From NCBI RefSeq assembly GCF_019024325.1, contig NZ_JAFNJS010000002.1, positions 60,110 to 124,109 of the forward strand: DNA of 64,000 bases. The letters run 5' to 3'. Made by a program: the position numbers and the translations under genes. The notes under the pieces are model-generated. The model did not search any database, was not told where the DNA came from, and was given only the letters and a program-made list of their open reading frames with translations. Below, piece after piece: positions 54,504 to 63,035 of the stretch. This DNA is from Falsiroseomonas tokyonensis (lineage in GTDB: Bacteria; Pseudomonadota; Alphaproteobacteria; Acetobacterales; Acetobacteraceae). Numbering within the stretch: position 1 is the first letter of the stretch; the number at the start of each line of letters is the position of its first letter.

Positions 54504-55415
54504 ATGCCCAAGCTGTCCGGCGTGTTTCCCGTACTGCCGACGCCCTTCACCGCCGAAAATGCGGTGGATGAGGCGGCCTTCCGGCGGCTGATCGATTTCG
54601 CCGTGGAAGCGCGGGTCGATGGCGTGGTCTTCCCCGGCATGGCGAGCGAGGTGGAGACGCTGAGCGCGGCGGAGCGCGGGCAGATGGTCGCCGTGCTCGG
54701 CGCGCATCTCGCAGGGCGGCTGCCCTTCATCGTCGGCGCCAGCCATGCCGACCCGGCCGAGAGCGCGGCACGCGCGCGCGAAGGCATGGCGGTCGGCGCC
54801 GTCTGCGCCATGATCATGGCGCCGCCCCAGGCCGGCCAGGATGTGGCGAAGCAGGTCGCCTTCTTCCGCGCCGTGGCGGAGGCCGCACCAGGCCTCGTCA
54901 TCATGCTGCAGAACGCGCCCGCGCCGAACGGCGCCGCGCTCTCGCCCGAAGCCGTCGCCGCCGTGGCGGAAGCGGTGCCCGCGATCCGCTACGTGAAGGA
55001 GGAAACCCTGCCCTGCGGCCAGCACGTCTCCCGCATCCTCGCCGCCGCGCATGGCCGGTTGGAGGGTGTGATGGGCGGCGCCGGCGCGCGCTTCGTGCTG
55101 GACGAATTCGCCCGCGGCGCCAATGGCACCATGCCGGCACTCGAACTCGCCGATGCCCATGCGGCGCTGTGGACGGCCTGGCAGTCCGGCGACAGGGCGC
55201 AGGCGCGGCGCATCTATACCGAGACCCTGCCGCTGCTGCTCTTCCAGATGAATTTTCGCGTGCGCGCGACGAAGGAAGTGCTGCGGCGGCGTGGCCTGCT
55301 GGAGCATGTGGGCGCCCGCGCCGCGGGGCCGCGCTTCGATGCGGGCGACCTCGCCGAGATCGGCGAGCTTATCGCCACGGCCGCACCCATGATGACGATG
55401 CACAAGCCGCGATGA
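54504..55415 (+). CDS. DapA/N-acetylneuraminate lyase superfamily protein
   Basis: A 303-residue class I aldolase-type TIM barrel. The Schiff-base lysine is K165 (IRYVKEET). The usual GTTGE loop is replaced by GMASEVETLS, a variant seen in sugar-acid members. The catalytic tyrosine of the YNxP motif is glutamine here (Q136, LQNAP), so proton transfer must differ from classical DHDPS. In context it may act on a 2-keto-3-deoxy sugar acid (aldol cleavage or dehydration) made by the next enzyme. It is not a lysine-pathway DapA on this evidence. Its stop overlaps the next ATG by four bases. Confidence 0.83.
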   Translation: MPKLSGVFPVLPTPFTAENAVDEAAFRRLIDFAVEARVDGVVFPGMASEVETLSAAERGQMVAVLGAHLAGRLPFIVGASHADPAESAARAREGMAVGAVCAMIMAPPQAGQDVAKQVAFFRAVAEAAPGLVIMLQNAPAPNGAALSPEAVAAVAEAVPAIRYVKEETLPCGQHVSRILAAAHGRLEGVMGGAGARFVLDEFARGANGTMPALELADAHAALWTAWQSGDRAQARRIYTETLPLLLFQMNFRVRATKEVLRRRGLLEHVGARAAGPRFDAGDLAEIGELIATAAPMMTMHKPR

Positions 55416-56653
55416 CCGCGTCCGATCGGCAGAGCGGCGAAGGCCGCGGCGCCGTGAATCGGCCGCGCCAGCAGCGCCCCGATCGCATTGCGCGCGTCAC
55501 GGCGCATGTCGTCAGCATCCCGCGCGACGTGCCCTATCTCGGCCCGCTGCGCGACGGCGAGTTCGTCAATCGCGCCGGCTATATCGTGCGCCTCGGCAAC
55601 CGCACCCTCTACCCGACACAGGACCGCAGCATCGTCCTGCGCATCGACACGGAACAGGGCCTGACCGGCTGGGGGGAGACCTATGGCATCGTGGCGCCGG
55701 GGGCGGTGCGCGCCATCGTGGACGACGTGTTGGCGCCGGTGCTGGAAGGCCGCGATCCCTCCGCCCCCGCGGTAATCCACGAGGATCTCTACGACCTCAT
55801 GCGCGTGCGCGGCTTCTTTGGCGGCTTCTACCTGGATGCGCTGGCGGCCGTGGACATCGCGCTGTGGGACCTGCTGGGGCGGCGGCTCGGCGTGCCCGTC
55901 TCCACCCTCCTCGGCGGCCGGCGGCATGACCGCATCCCCGCCTATGTCTCGGGCCTGCCGCGCGCCACGCTGCCGGAACGTGTGGACTTCGCCCGCGACT
56001 GGCAGGCGCGCGGTTTTGCGGGATTCAAATTTGCCGCCGTCGTCGCCGATGATGGCGCGGAGGCGGAGATCGCGGCGCTGCGCGAGGGCCTCGGCCCCAA
56101 GGCCTCCATCATGGCCGACCTGCACTGGAAGAACAGCGCGGCCGAGGCCATCCGCCTGATCCGCCGCCTGGAACCGCACGGCCTCGCCTTCGCCGAAGCC
56201 CCCTGCGCCCCGGAGGACATATTGGGCGTCGCGGAGGTCGCGCGCGGCGTCGGCGTGCCGATCGCGCTGGGTGAGGAGTTGCGCACCGTCTTCGAATGGC
56301 TGCCGCGCCTGCAGCATCGCTGCATGGCCATCGGCCAGCCGGAGATGGGCCATACCGGCATCACGGAATTTCTCCGCATCGGCGCGCTCTGCCATGCGCA
56401 TCATGTCGCCATCATGCCGCATGCGGCGATCGGCGTCGGCCTTTTCATGGCGGCCAGCCTGCAGGCGGCGAGTGCGCTGCAAAAGCTGCCCTGGCACGAA
56501 TACCAGCACAGCATCTTCGACCCGAACCTGCGCCTGACCCAACCCACCGGCCGCACCCACATGCAGTGCGAGGCGGGCTTCTATACCCTGCCGGACGGGC
56601 CCGGCCTGGGGGTGGAGCCCTCCGCCGCGCTGCTCTCAGAAATGGGCGCGTAA
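55412..56653 (+). CDS. Enolase-superfamily (mandelate racemase-like) sugar-acid dehydratase
   Basis: 413 residues with an extended N-terminus, capping domain and modified TIM barrel. The three Mg ligands are D236 (MADLHW), E262 (FAEAP) and E288 (LGEEL), and H337 (MPHAAIG) is in place of the mandelate-racemase-like barrel histidine. The K-x-K acid/base pair at strand 2 is K206-F-A208, so the second lysine is missing. Most likely a sugar-acid dehydratase that yields a 2-keto-3-deoxy acid; racemisation is less likely. The ATG overlaps the DapA-like stop (ATGA), so the two are translationally coupled. Substrate unknown. Confidence 0.86.
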   Translation: MTASDRQSGEGRGAVNRPRQQRPDRIARVTAHVVSIPRDVPYLGPLRDGEFVNRAGYIVRLGNRTLYPTQDRSIVLRIDTEQGLTGWGETYGIVAPGAVRAIVDDVLAPVLEGRDPSAPAVIHEDLYDLMRVRGFFGGFYLDALAAVDIALWDLLGRRLGVPVSTLLGGRRHDRIPAYVSGLPRATLPERVDFARDWQARGFAGFKFAAVVADDGAEAEIAALREGLGPKASIMADLHWKNSAAEAIRLIRRLEPHGLAFAEAPCAPEDILGVAEVARGVGVPIALGEELRTVFEWLPRLQHRCMAIGQPEMGHTGITEFLRIGALCHAHHVAIMPHAAIGVGLFMAASLQAASALQKLPWHEYQHSIFDPNLRLTQPTGRTHMQCEAGFYTLPDGPGLGVEPSAALLSEMGA

Positions 56654-56707
56654 CCAGCTTCCGTCACTTGGCGAAGCAGGGGCATCCACCCACCGGAGCC
56701 CCTGGCC

Positions 56708-57172
56708 ATGCTGACGCTTTCCCCCGGCACCGACCGCCTGCTGAAGCTGCTGGCCTGGCCGGCCGCGATCTGGATCGCCTATGAGCTGACCTGGTACCAG
56801 CAGTTCAAGCTCACCGGCAACGAAGGCTCCGTCTACCTCTTCACCATCCTGTCCGACTGGCTCGGCACGCCGGGTGGCGAGAAGCCCTTTCGCCTGTTCG
56901 TCGCCATCCTGGAGATCTTCTGCGCCGTCTTCGTGCTGATCCCGCGCACGCGGATGTTCGGCGCGGCGCTCTCCCTCGGCACCATGTCCGGTGCCATCTT
57001 CTTCCACACCGTCAGCCCGCTCGGCATCGACCCCTATGGCGATGGCGGCCAGCTGTTCAAGGAAGCGGTCTTCACCTGGTTCATGGCGCTCTTCGTGCTC
57101 TTCGCCCATCGCGAGGAGGCGATCGCCACCCTGTCCTGGCTGCGCAACCGCTTCCTGCCGCGGGCGGCCTGA
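56708..57172 (+). CDS. DoxX-like small membrane protein
   Basis: 154 residues with about four hydrophobic helices (LLAWPAAIWIAYELTWY, FRLFVAILEIFCAVFVLI, FGAALSLGTMSGAIFFH, FTWFMALFVLFAH). The layout fits DoxX/DoxX-like membrane proteins, where the HTVSPLGID loop between helices 3 and 4 is typical. Members are linked to redox or thiol metabolism, but no function can be assigned here. The next gene starts three bases after the stop. Confidence 0.65.
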   Translation: MLTLSPGTDRLLKLLAWPAAIWIAYELTWYQQFKLTGNEGSVYLFTILSDWLGTPGGEKPFRLFVAILEIFCAVFVLIPRTRMFGAALSLGTMSGAIFFHTVSPLGIDPYGDGGQLFKEAVFTWFMALFVLFAHREEAIATLSWLRNRFLPRAA

Positions 57173-57175
57173 ACC

Positions 57176-58306
57176 GTGGCCGCGCCGAAGCAGGTCGCGC
57201 TGCAGCGGCCGCCGCGGGATGTCCGCCTGGATGTGCTGCGCGGCTGGCTGCAGGTTTCTATCTTCATCGCGCATGCCTTCGGCGCGATCTGGTTCTGGGG
57301 CATCCATGCGAGCTGGGGTGTCTCCGACAGTTCCGAGCAGTTCGTGCTGCTCTCCGGCCTGGCGCTCGGTTCCGTCTTCACGCTGAAGCGCGCGCGGGAC
57401 GGTTTTGGCGCCGCGCTGCGCGACCTGCTGCTGCGCATCCGCCGCCTGTATCTAACGCATGTCGTGGTCTTCGTGCTCTTCGCCGCCATGGTCTTCTGGG
57501 CGCGCATGACATCCCCCGTGCCGCCCGAGGCCGTGGGCTGGGGCTGGCTGGCGGAGGACCCGCTGCGCGCCATCGGCGGCATGCTGGTGCTGCTGTACCA
57601 GCCGGCCTTCATGGACATCCTGCCGCTGTTCGTCTTCTGCATGCTGCTGCTGGCGCCCTTCCTGTGGCTGCTGGAACGGCTGGGCGATCGGGCGCTGCTG
57701 CTGCCCTTCGCGCTGTATGCGGCGACGCAGGTCTTCGGCCTGACGCCGCCGGGGCTGGGGGGCACGGAGATCGGCTTCGATCCCTTCGCCTGGCAGCTTC
57801 TGTTCCTGCTCGGCGCCTGGCTCGGCCGTCGCGCGCTGCTCGGCGCGGCGCCGCTGCCGCGGCATCCGGCGCTGTTCGTGCTGGCGGGGGTGGTGGTGGC
57901 GGCGGGGCTCTGGGTGAAGCTCGGCCATTACGGCTGGGTGGTGCCGGCGCCGGCGCTGCTGGAGGATGCGGCGCACAAGCCGGTGCTCGGCCCGCTGCGG
58001 CTGGCCCATGCGCTGGCGCTGGCCTGGCTGGTCGCGGTGGTGGTGCCGCGCGACGCGCCCTGGATGCATGGGATGGTGCCGCGCGTGCTGGCGCTGATCG
58101 GCCAGCACAGCCTGCATGTCTTCTGCCTGGGCCTGTTCCTGTCCTGGGGTGTCGCCTCGGCACTGGCGCTGCATCCGGGCGGGGCCTGGTGGCTGGAACT
58201 TCTGCTGATCCCGGCGGGCACCGCCGCGCTGGCCGGCTTCGCCGCCATGCTGGACCGCCGGCGCCAGCCGGCGCGGCGGGCGCGGCTGGCCAACCAGCGG
58301 TGCTGA
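57176..58306 (+). CDS. OpgC-like integral-membrane acyltransferase
   Basis: 376 residues with about ten transmembrane helices, starting RLDVLRGWLQVSIFIAH, the family's RxxD-x2-RG opening and conserved histidine. The pattern matches OpgC, which succinylates periplasmic glucans in proteobacteria, within the wider acyltransferase-3 fold. The cytoplasmic loop LLLRIRRLYLTHV is also typical. No opgGH genes are in the window, so the substrate is uncertain. The start is GTG, three bases past the DoxX-like stop, which indicates co-transcription. Confidence 0.75.
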   Translation: MAAPKQVALQRPPRDVRLDVLRGWLQVSIFIAHAFGAIWFWGIHASWGVSDSSEQFVLLSGLALGSVFTLKRARDGFGAALRDLLLRIRRLYLTHVVVFVLFAAMVFWARMTSPVPPEAVGWGWLAEDPLRAIGGMLVLLYQPAFMDILPLFVFCMLLLAPFLWLLERLGDRALLLPFALYAATQVFGLTPPGLGGTEIGFDPFAWQLLFLLGAWLGRRALLGAAPLPRHPALFVLAGVVVAAGLWVKLGHYGWVVPAPALLEDAAHKPVLGPLRLAHALALAWLVAVVVPRDAPWMHGMVPRVLALIGQHSLHVFCLGLFLSWGVASALALHPGGAWWLELLLIPAGTAALAGFAAMLDRRRQPARRARLANQRC

Positions 58307-58336
58307 GGCGCCGCCCTTCCCGAACCGAGGCGCTGG

Positions 58337-60115
58337 TCAGTTCGAGCTGTGCAGCAGCGGTTCCGCCGGGTCGAAGATCTCGCCGGTGCTGCCATCGGTC
58401 AGGCCGAGATCGGTCAGATGCGGCCCGGCATTGCAGGCCAGCGAGATGCCGGTGATGCCGCGGAAGATGCGGTAGGGCGGCTGCCAGTCGCAGACGCGAT
58501 CCGCCGCGGCGCGCAAGGCGGAGAAATTGCGGGCAGTGAGGGCGGGCGGCGTTTCCGCGAGCAGGCCGGCAATGGGCAGCGGCAGCACGGCGGTTGCCGC
58601 GCCGGCTTCCGCCACCGCCATGCCGCCGCCGGCCGCGATCACGGCATTCGCCGCGGCGGCCATGTTTTCCGCCGTGTCGCCCAGCACCAGCAGATTGTGG
58701 CTGTCATGCGCGATGGTGGTGGCGATGGCGCCGCGCATCGCGCCCCAGCCATCCGTCATGCAGGTTTTGGGCAGGGCCGGCGCACGGCCGTGACGGTGGA
58801 TGATGGTCAGCACGGCATGGCCGGGCGGCACTTCGGCGACGCCATCGGTGACGGTGACCTCGGCCTCGCCCCAGACGGTGAAGCGGGAGCCGAGGATGCG
58901 GCGCAGCCTGGCCCGACCGTTCCGCACGCCCTTCACATGCAGGCGAAAAGCCTCCGGCGATTGCGGCGGCAGCTTCATCGTACTGGTGGGCGCATCCACG
59001 CGCCGTGCCGGCGGCGTGACCAGTGCGCCGTCGCGCGCGACGACCACGCCATCGACCAGCACGCGATCCACCGCGACGGTGGCGAGATCCGACAGCACGA
59101 CGATATCGGCCCGCCGCCCCGGCGCGACCAGCCCGAGATCGTCCCGCTTCAACCCCATCGCGGCCTGCAGTGTCGCGAGCCGGATCGCCGAAATCGGCGA
59201 TAGCCCGCGCGCGATGACCCGGGCCATGGTGTCGCGCAGGCCACCCTTGGCAACGAGTTCGTCCGGAAAGATGTCGTCCGTCGCCAGCACCAGGTTGGGC
59301 GGCAGCAGCGGCAGGGTGGCGAGGGCCGCGACGGCGCCGGGCAGCACCTGGTCGTGGCTGCCGCGCAGCTCCACCGTCAGCCCCGCGCGCAGTTTCTGCA
59401 GAAAATCCTCGGCGGCGGTGATCTCGTGGTCGGAGGTGACGCCGGCCGTGGCATAGGCCTGCAGGTCCGCATCCAGCAGCCCGCGCGCATGGCCATTGAC
59501 GTTCTTGCCGGAGGCCATGCCGGCGCCGACGATGCCCGTCATGTGCTGCGTGCCGCGCAGCACGCCGGGCATGTCCATCACCTCCGCCACGCCGACCACT
59601 TCCGGCCAGGACAGCATTTCGGCCATCTCGGCCGCGCCGATCTCGGCGCCCGCCAGTTCCAAGCCGGGCGCGGAGGGCACGCAGGAGGGCGCCGCGACCA
59701 GCGTGCGCAAGGGCAGGTTGCGGGAGGCCTCGACCGCCCAGCGCACGCCGGGCACGCCCAGCACATTGGCCAGCTCATGCGGGTCCCAGACGCAGGTGGT
59801 GGTGCCGGCGGGGACGACGACGGCGGCGTAATCCGCCGGCGCCATGCAGCTGCTTTCGTAATGCAGGTGGCTGTCGATGAAGCCTGGCGCCAGGAAGCGC
59901 CCCGCCACATCCTCCACCCGCGCCGCATCCTCCCGCGCACCCGGCGGATGGACGGAGGCGATCAGCGGCCCGACGAGGCCCACATCCGCCGTGCGCAATT
60001 CGCCCGTCGCCACATCCACCACCGTGCCGCCCGTCAACAGCAAGTCGAAGGGCGCTACGCCGCGCGCGGCCTGGACGGCGCGGGCGCGGATCGCGGGATC
60101 GACGGGCTGGTTCAC
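58337..60115 (-). CDS. ade: Adenine deaminase
   Basis: Converts adenine to hypoxanthine and ammonia in purine salvage (592 residues, normal length). The amidohydrolase metal site has FIDSHLHYESS with the H-x-H pair, DPHELANVLGVPG, and GHARGLLDADLQAYATAGV-type histidines. The C-terminal adenine-deaminase domain follows (SHNLLVLGDTAENMAAAANA). The start overlaps the solute-binding protein's stop by four bases, making it third in a phosphoribosyltransferase / binding protein / deaminase operon. Confidence 0.94.
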   Translation of the reverse strand: MNQPVDPAIRARAVQAARGVAPFDLLLTGGTVVDVATGELRTADVGLVGPLIASVHPPGAREDAARVEDVAGRFLAPGFIDSHLHYESSCMAPADYAAVVVPAGTTTCVWDPHELANVLGVPGVRWAVEASRNLPLRTLVAAPSCVPSAPGLELAGAEIGAAEMAEMLSWPEVVGVAEVMDMPGVLRGTQHMTGIVGAGMASGKNVNGHARGLLDADLQAYATAGVTSDHEITAAEDFLQKLRAGLTVELRGSHDQVLPGAVAALATLPLLPPNLVLATDDIFPDELVAKGGLRDTMARVIARGLSPISAIRLATLQAAMGLKRDDLGLVAPGRRADIVVLSDLATVAVDRVLVDGVVVARDGALVTPPARRVDAPTSTMKLPPQSPEAFRLHVKGVRNGRARLRRILGSRFTVWGEAEVTVTDGVAEVPPGHAVLTIIHRHGRAPALPKTCMTDGWGAMRGAIATTIAHDSHNLLVLGDTAENMAAAANAVIAAGGGMAVAEAGAATAVLPLPIAGLLAETPPALTARNFSALRAAADRVCDWQPPYRIFRGITGISLACNAGPHLTDLGLTDGSTGEIFDPAEPLLHSSN

Positions 60116-61683
60116 CGCGGCGCGCGCCCGGCGCTGAAGGCCAGCGTCATCTCATCCGTCCGCGCCTCATAGGTGAAGCCACGGCGCATCGCCCAGGTAT
60201 TCACCTGGAAATACAGCGGGATCAGCGCCGTCTGATCGACCAGCGCCATGCGCGTCGCCTGCTGCGTCAGGGCGCGGCGGCGGTCGTCGTCGATGGTGGT
60301 GCGCGCCTGCTGGATGATGGCGTCGATCTCCGCATTGGAGAACCGCCCGCGATTGGCGGTGCCCAGGCCGAGCGTGGTGTTCCAGCTATGCACCTGCGTC
60401 TCCAGCATCCCCAGCAGTTCGGGGTTGGGCGAGAAGCCGGCGAGGTTCACGGAATAGCGCAGCGCCGCCGCCTCGCTCAGCCACATGGAGCGCGTCTTGG
60501 TCTCGACCGTCGGCGCCAGGCCGAGCCGCGTCCACATCTGGGCGATGGCCTGCACCACCTGCTCGTCATTGGTGTAGCGGTCGTTCGGGCCGTTGATCTG
60601 CACGGCGAAACCATTGGGGTAGCCGGCCTCCGTCAGCAGGCGCCGCGCCTCCGCCAGGTCGAAGGGCGGCGGCGTCATGTCGGGCGAGGTGCCGAAATAG
60701 CCGGGCGGGCCGAGGTCGCCGGCGGCCAGCGCCTGGCCCTGCATGATGCGGGTGACGATGGCGTCCCGGTTGATGGCGAGCGAGAGCGCGCGGCGCACGC
60801 GGGCATCGCGCAGCGGATTGTCGATGCGCGCGCCGTCGCGGCCACGGATGAAGGGGCTGTCCACGCGGTCGCTGTCCAGCGTCAGGAAGATCAGCCGGTT
60901 GGAGGGGCTTTCCGCCGTGGCGAAGCGCGCGGCTTCGGCCTTGAAGCGGGCGAAGTGGTCGGGGGGCACGATCTCGATCAGGTCGACATCGCCCGCCTGC
61001 AGGGCGGCGACGCGGGCGCCGGCATTGGCGATGGGGCGGAACTCCACGCGCTGGAAGGCCGGCGCGGTGCCGCCGAAGGCCGGGTTGCGCTCCATCACCA
61101 CCGGGCTGCCGGGTTGCCAGGAGACATGGCGGAAGGGGCCGGTGCCGACCATGGCGCGGCCGGCATTGTAGTCCGCCGTGCTGGCGCCCTCGCCATGCTT
61201 GCGGGAGACGATCATCACCAGCGCCAGGAAGTTCGGCAGCAGCGGCGTCGGCTGGCTGGTGCGGATGCGCAGCGTGGTGGCGTCCACCGCCTCCACCCCC
61301 GTGATCGGCCGCGTCGCGTAGCGGAAGGAGGAGGGGGAGTTCGGCACGTCGCCGGCGCGGCTGATGGTGAAGGCGATGTCGTCCGCCGTCACCGGCGCGC
61401 CGTCATGGAAGCGGGCGGCGGGGTTGAGCTTCACCTCCCAGGTCAGCTCGTCGATCGGGCGCATCGATTCCGCGATGGCGGGGCGCAGGTCCTGCTTCGC
61501 GTCCTGTTCCATCAGCGGTTGGAAGACATGGCGGGCGAAGGCGATGTTGGTGATCAGGCTGGCGAAATGCGGATCCAGGCTGGTGGGGCCGGCCTCCACG
61601 CCGATGCGGATGTTGTCCTGCGCCATCACAGGCGTGGCGAACAGGGCGGCGCCCAGCAGGGCGGCGCGGAAGCTGCGGATCAT
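60112..61683 (-). CDS. ABC transporter solute-binding protein, family 5
   Basis: 523 residues of the SBP_bac_5 (peptide/nickel/opine) type. A signal peptide (RSFRAALLGAALFATPVMA) is followed by the conserved IRIGVEAGPTSLDPHF, WEVKLNPAARFHDGAPVTADD, VRRALSLAINRDAIV and a C-terminal QTALIPLYFQ. Family ligands are peptides, opines, nickel or other small molecules. It is overlapped at both ends by nucleobase-salvage genes (four-base overlaps with the phosphoribosyltransferase and with ade), which makes a purine or purine-containing ligand worth testing. No permease or ATPase gene is present nearby. Confidence 0.91.
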   Translation of the reverse strand: MIRSFRAALLGAALFATPVMAQDNIRIGVEAGPTSLDPHFASLITNIAFARHVFQPLMEQDAKQDLRPAIAESMRPIDELTWEVKLNPAARFHDGAPVTADDIAFTISRAGDVPNSPSSFRYATRPITGVEAVDATTLRIRTSQPTPLLPNFLALVMIVSRKHGEGASTADYNAGRAMVGTGPFRHVSWQPGSPVVMERNPAFGGTAPAFQRVEFRPIANAGARVAALQAGDVDLIEIVPPDHFARFKAEAARFATAESPSNRLIFLTLDSDRVDSPFIRGRDGARIDNPLRDARVRRALSLAINRDAIVTRIMQGQALAAGDLGPPGYFGTSPDMTPPPFDLAEARRLLTEAGYPNGFAVQINGPNDRYTNDEQVVQAIAQMWTRLGLAPTVETKTRSMWLSEAAALRYSVNLAGFSPNPELLGMLETQVHSWNTTLGLGTANRGRFSNAEIDAIIQQARTTIDDDRRRALTQQATRMALVDQTALIPLYFQVNTWAMRRGFTYEARTDEMTLAFSAGRAPR

Positions 61684-62375
61684 GCGGCGTGGTCCTTGGC
61701 GTCGAGAGTCAGGCAGAGGTGATGCGGCGCGGTCCCTTCCTCCGGCATCCAGCCGGCGGGGGAGGGCCGAAAGATCGGCGTCGCGAAGGCGCCACGGACC
61801 GGAATGGCGGCGGGCCAGTCCGCCTGCCAGCGATGGCCCTGGATCATGGCGACCAGGAGCCCCACGGGGGCGACGCCGGCCGCTTCGAGCAGCTCCAGCC
61901 CGGCGAGCGCCGAGCTGCCGGTGGAGATCACGTCATCCACCAGCAGCACGCGGCGCCCGGCCAGCCGGTCCAGGATGCGCGGGTCCAGCCACAGCCGGCG
62001 CGGGGTGGGGGAGGTGATGGAATGGATGGGGACGGAGAGCCGTTCCTCGTACCAGCGCTTGCGGGACCAGCCGGGGGCGACCCAGTTCGCGTGGCCGAGC
62101 GCCTCCGCCACCAGCGGCGCAAAGACCTGGCCGAGGCTCGGCAGGCCCACCACGACCTCGGGCTGAAGGGGCCGCGCGACCTCCGTCATCCAGCCCGCCA
62201 GCCGACGGATCACCGGAAAGCTGGCCTGGTTGGCGATCAGCCCGGCGACCGCGAAATCCGAAAAATCACGCAGCGGAAGGTCCAGCCGCAAGCCGTCCGG
62301 CATCGCCGCCGGGTAGCGATCCTGAAACGGCGCGCGCGCGGCCGGCGGCGCGCCAAAATGCTGCCAATACGCCAT
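61680..62375 (-). CDS. PRTase-fold phosphoribosyltransferase
   Basis: 231 residues. The PRPP-binding motif is VLLVDDVISTGSSALAG (about residues 140-156), preceded by EVVVGLPSLGQVFAPLVAEAL and WSRKRWYEERLS. The flexible loop and hood differ enough from Apt, Hpt and PyrE that I cannot name the base. Operon partners (binding protein and adenine deaminase, joined by four-base overlaps) suggest adenine or hypoxanthine. It is the first gene of that operon; an upstream in-frame extension exists but has no family similarity. Confidence 0.8.
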   Translation of the reverse strand: MAYWQHFGAPPAARAPFQDRYPAAMPDGLRLDLPLRDFSDFAVAGLIANQASFPVIRRLAGWMTEVARPLQPEVVVGLPSLGQVFAPLVAEALGHANWVAPGWSRKRWYEERLSVPIHSITSPTPRRLWLDPRILDRLAGRRVLLVDDVISTGSSALAGLELLEAAGVAPVGLLVAMIQGHRWQADWPAAIPVRGAFATPIFRPSPAGWMPEEGTAPHHLCLTLDAKDHAA

Positions 62376-62450
62376 CCGGGTTCCACTGGGTGTGCGGGCG
62401 GCAAAATGCCATGCTCGGCCCTTCAGCCGCAACCGGCGGAGCGCATCCGG

Positions 62451-63035
62451 ATGATGCCGAACCTGTTCCACGCCCAGGCCAGCAACAATGCCTGGGCCAA
62501 TCACCGCCTGCTGAAGGCCTGCGCGGCGCTGACGCCGGAGGAGCTGGCGGCGCCGCGCAGCGGCTTCTTTCCCAGCCTGATCGAGACGCTGAACCACATC
62601 CTGATCATCGACTGGTTCTATGTGGATGCGCTGGAGGGCGGCTGGCTCGGCCCCGCCGCCTGGGCAAACCGCGTGCCGCATCCGGACCTGCCCGGGCTTT
62701 GGGCGGCGCAGGTGGCGGTGGACCGGCGGCTGATGGCGCATTGCGCCGGGCTGGTCGAGGCGGATCTCGCCGCGATCGTGCGGGTGAACCGCGCAACGAC
62801 GGTGCAGGAGGAGCGGCGGGACCGGCTGCTGCTGCACCTGTTCCAGCACCAGATCCACCATCGCGGCCAGGCGCATGCGATGCTCTCCTCCACCCGCGTG
62901 AAGCCGCCGCAGCTCGATGAATTCTACTCGGAAGGAGAGGCGCCGCTGCGCGCCGCGGATTTCGCCGAGCTCGGCCTTTCGGAGGAGGCGATCTGGGGCG
63001 CCGCCCATGCTATCCCGCCCGCCCGCACCGCCTGA
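62451..63035 (+). CDS. DinB-family four-helix-bundle protein
   Basis: 194 residues of the DinB/YfiT metalloenzyme superfamily. The three metal histidines are visible: H49 (ETLNHILIIDWFY) and the H-x3-H pair in HQIHHRGQAHAML near the end of helix 3. Family members are metal-dependent thiol transferases or related helper proteins; the substrate is not predictable. The ATG (or the adjacent one at 62454) is 75 bases from the divergent phosphoribosyltransferase operon. Its 3' end overlaps the next gene if that gene uses ATG. Confidence 0.83.
   Translation: MMPNLFHAQASNNAWANHRLLKACAALTPEELAAPRSGFFPSLIETLNHILIIDWFYVDALEGGWLGPAAWANRVPHPDLPGLWAAQVAVDRRLMAHCAGLVEADLAAIVRVNRATTVQEERRDRLLLHLFQHQIHHRGQAHAMLSSTRVKPPQLDEFYSEGEAPLRAADFAELGLSEEAIWGAAHAIPPARTA

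Noticed and set aside
54504..55415. Naming the gene dapA (lysine biosynthesis)
   Set aside because: The catalytic tyrosine is absent, the GTTGE loop differs, and the neighbours are sugar-acid genes.
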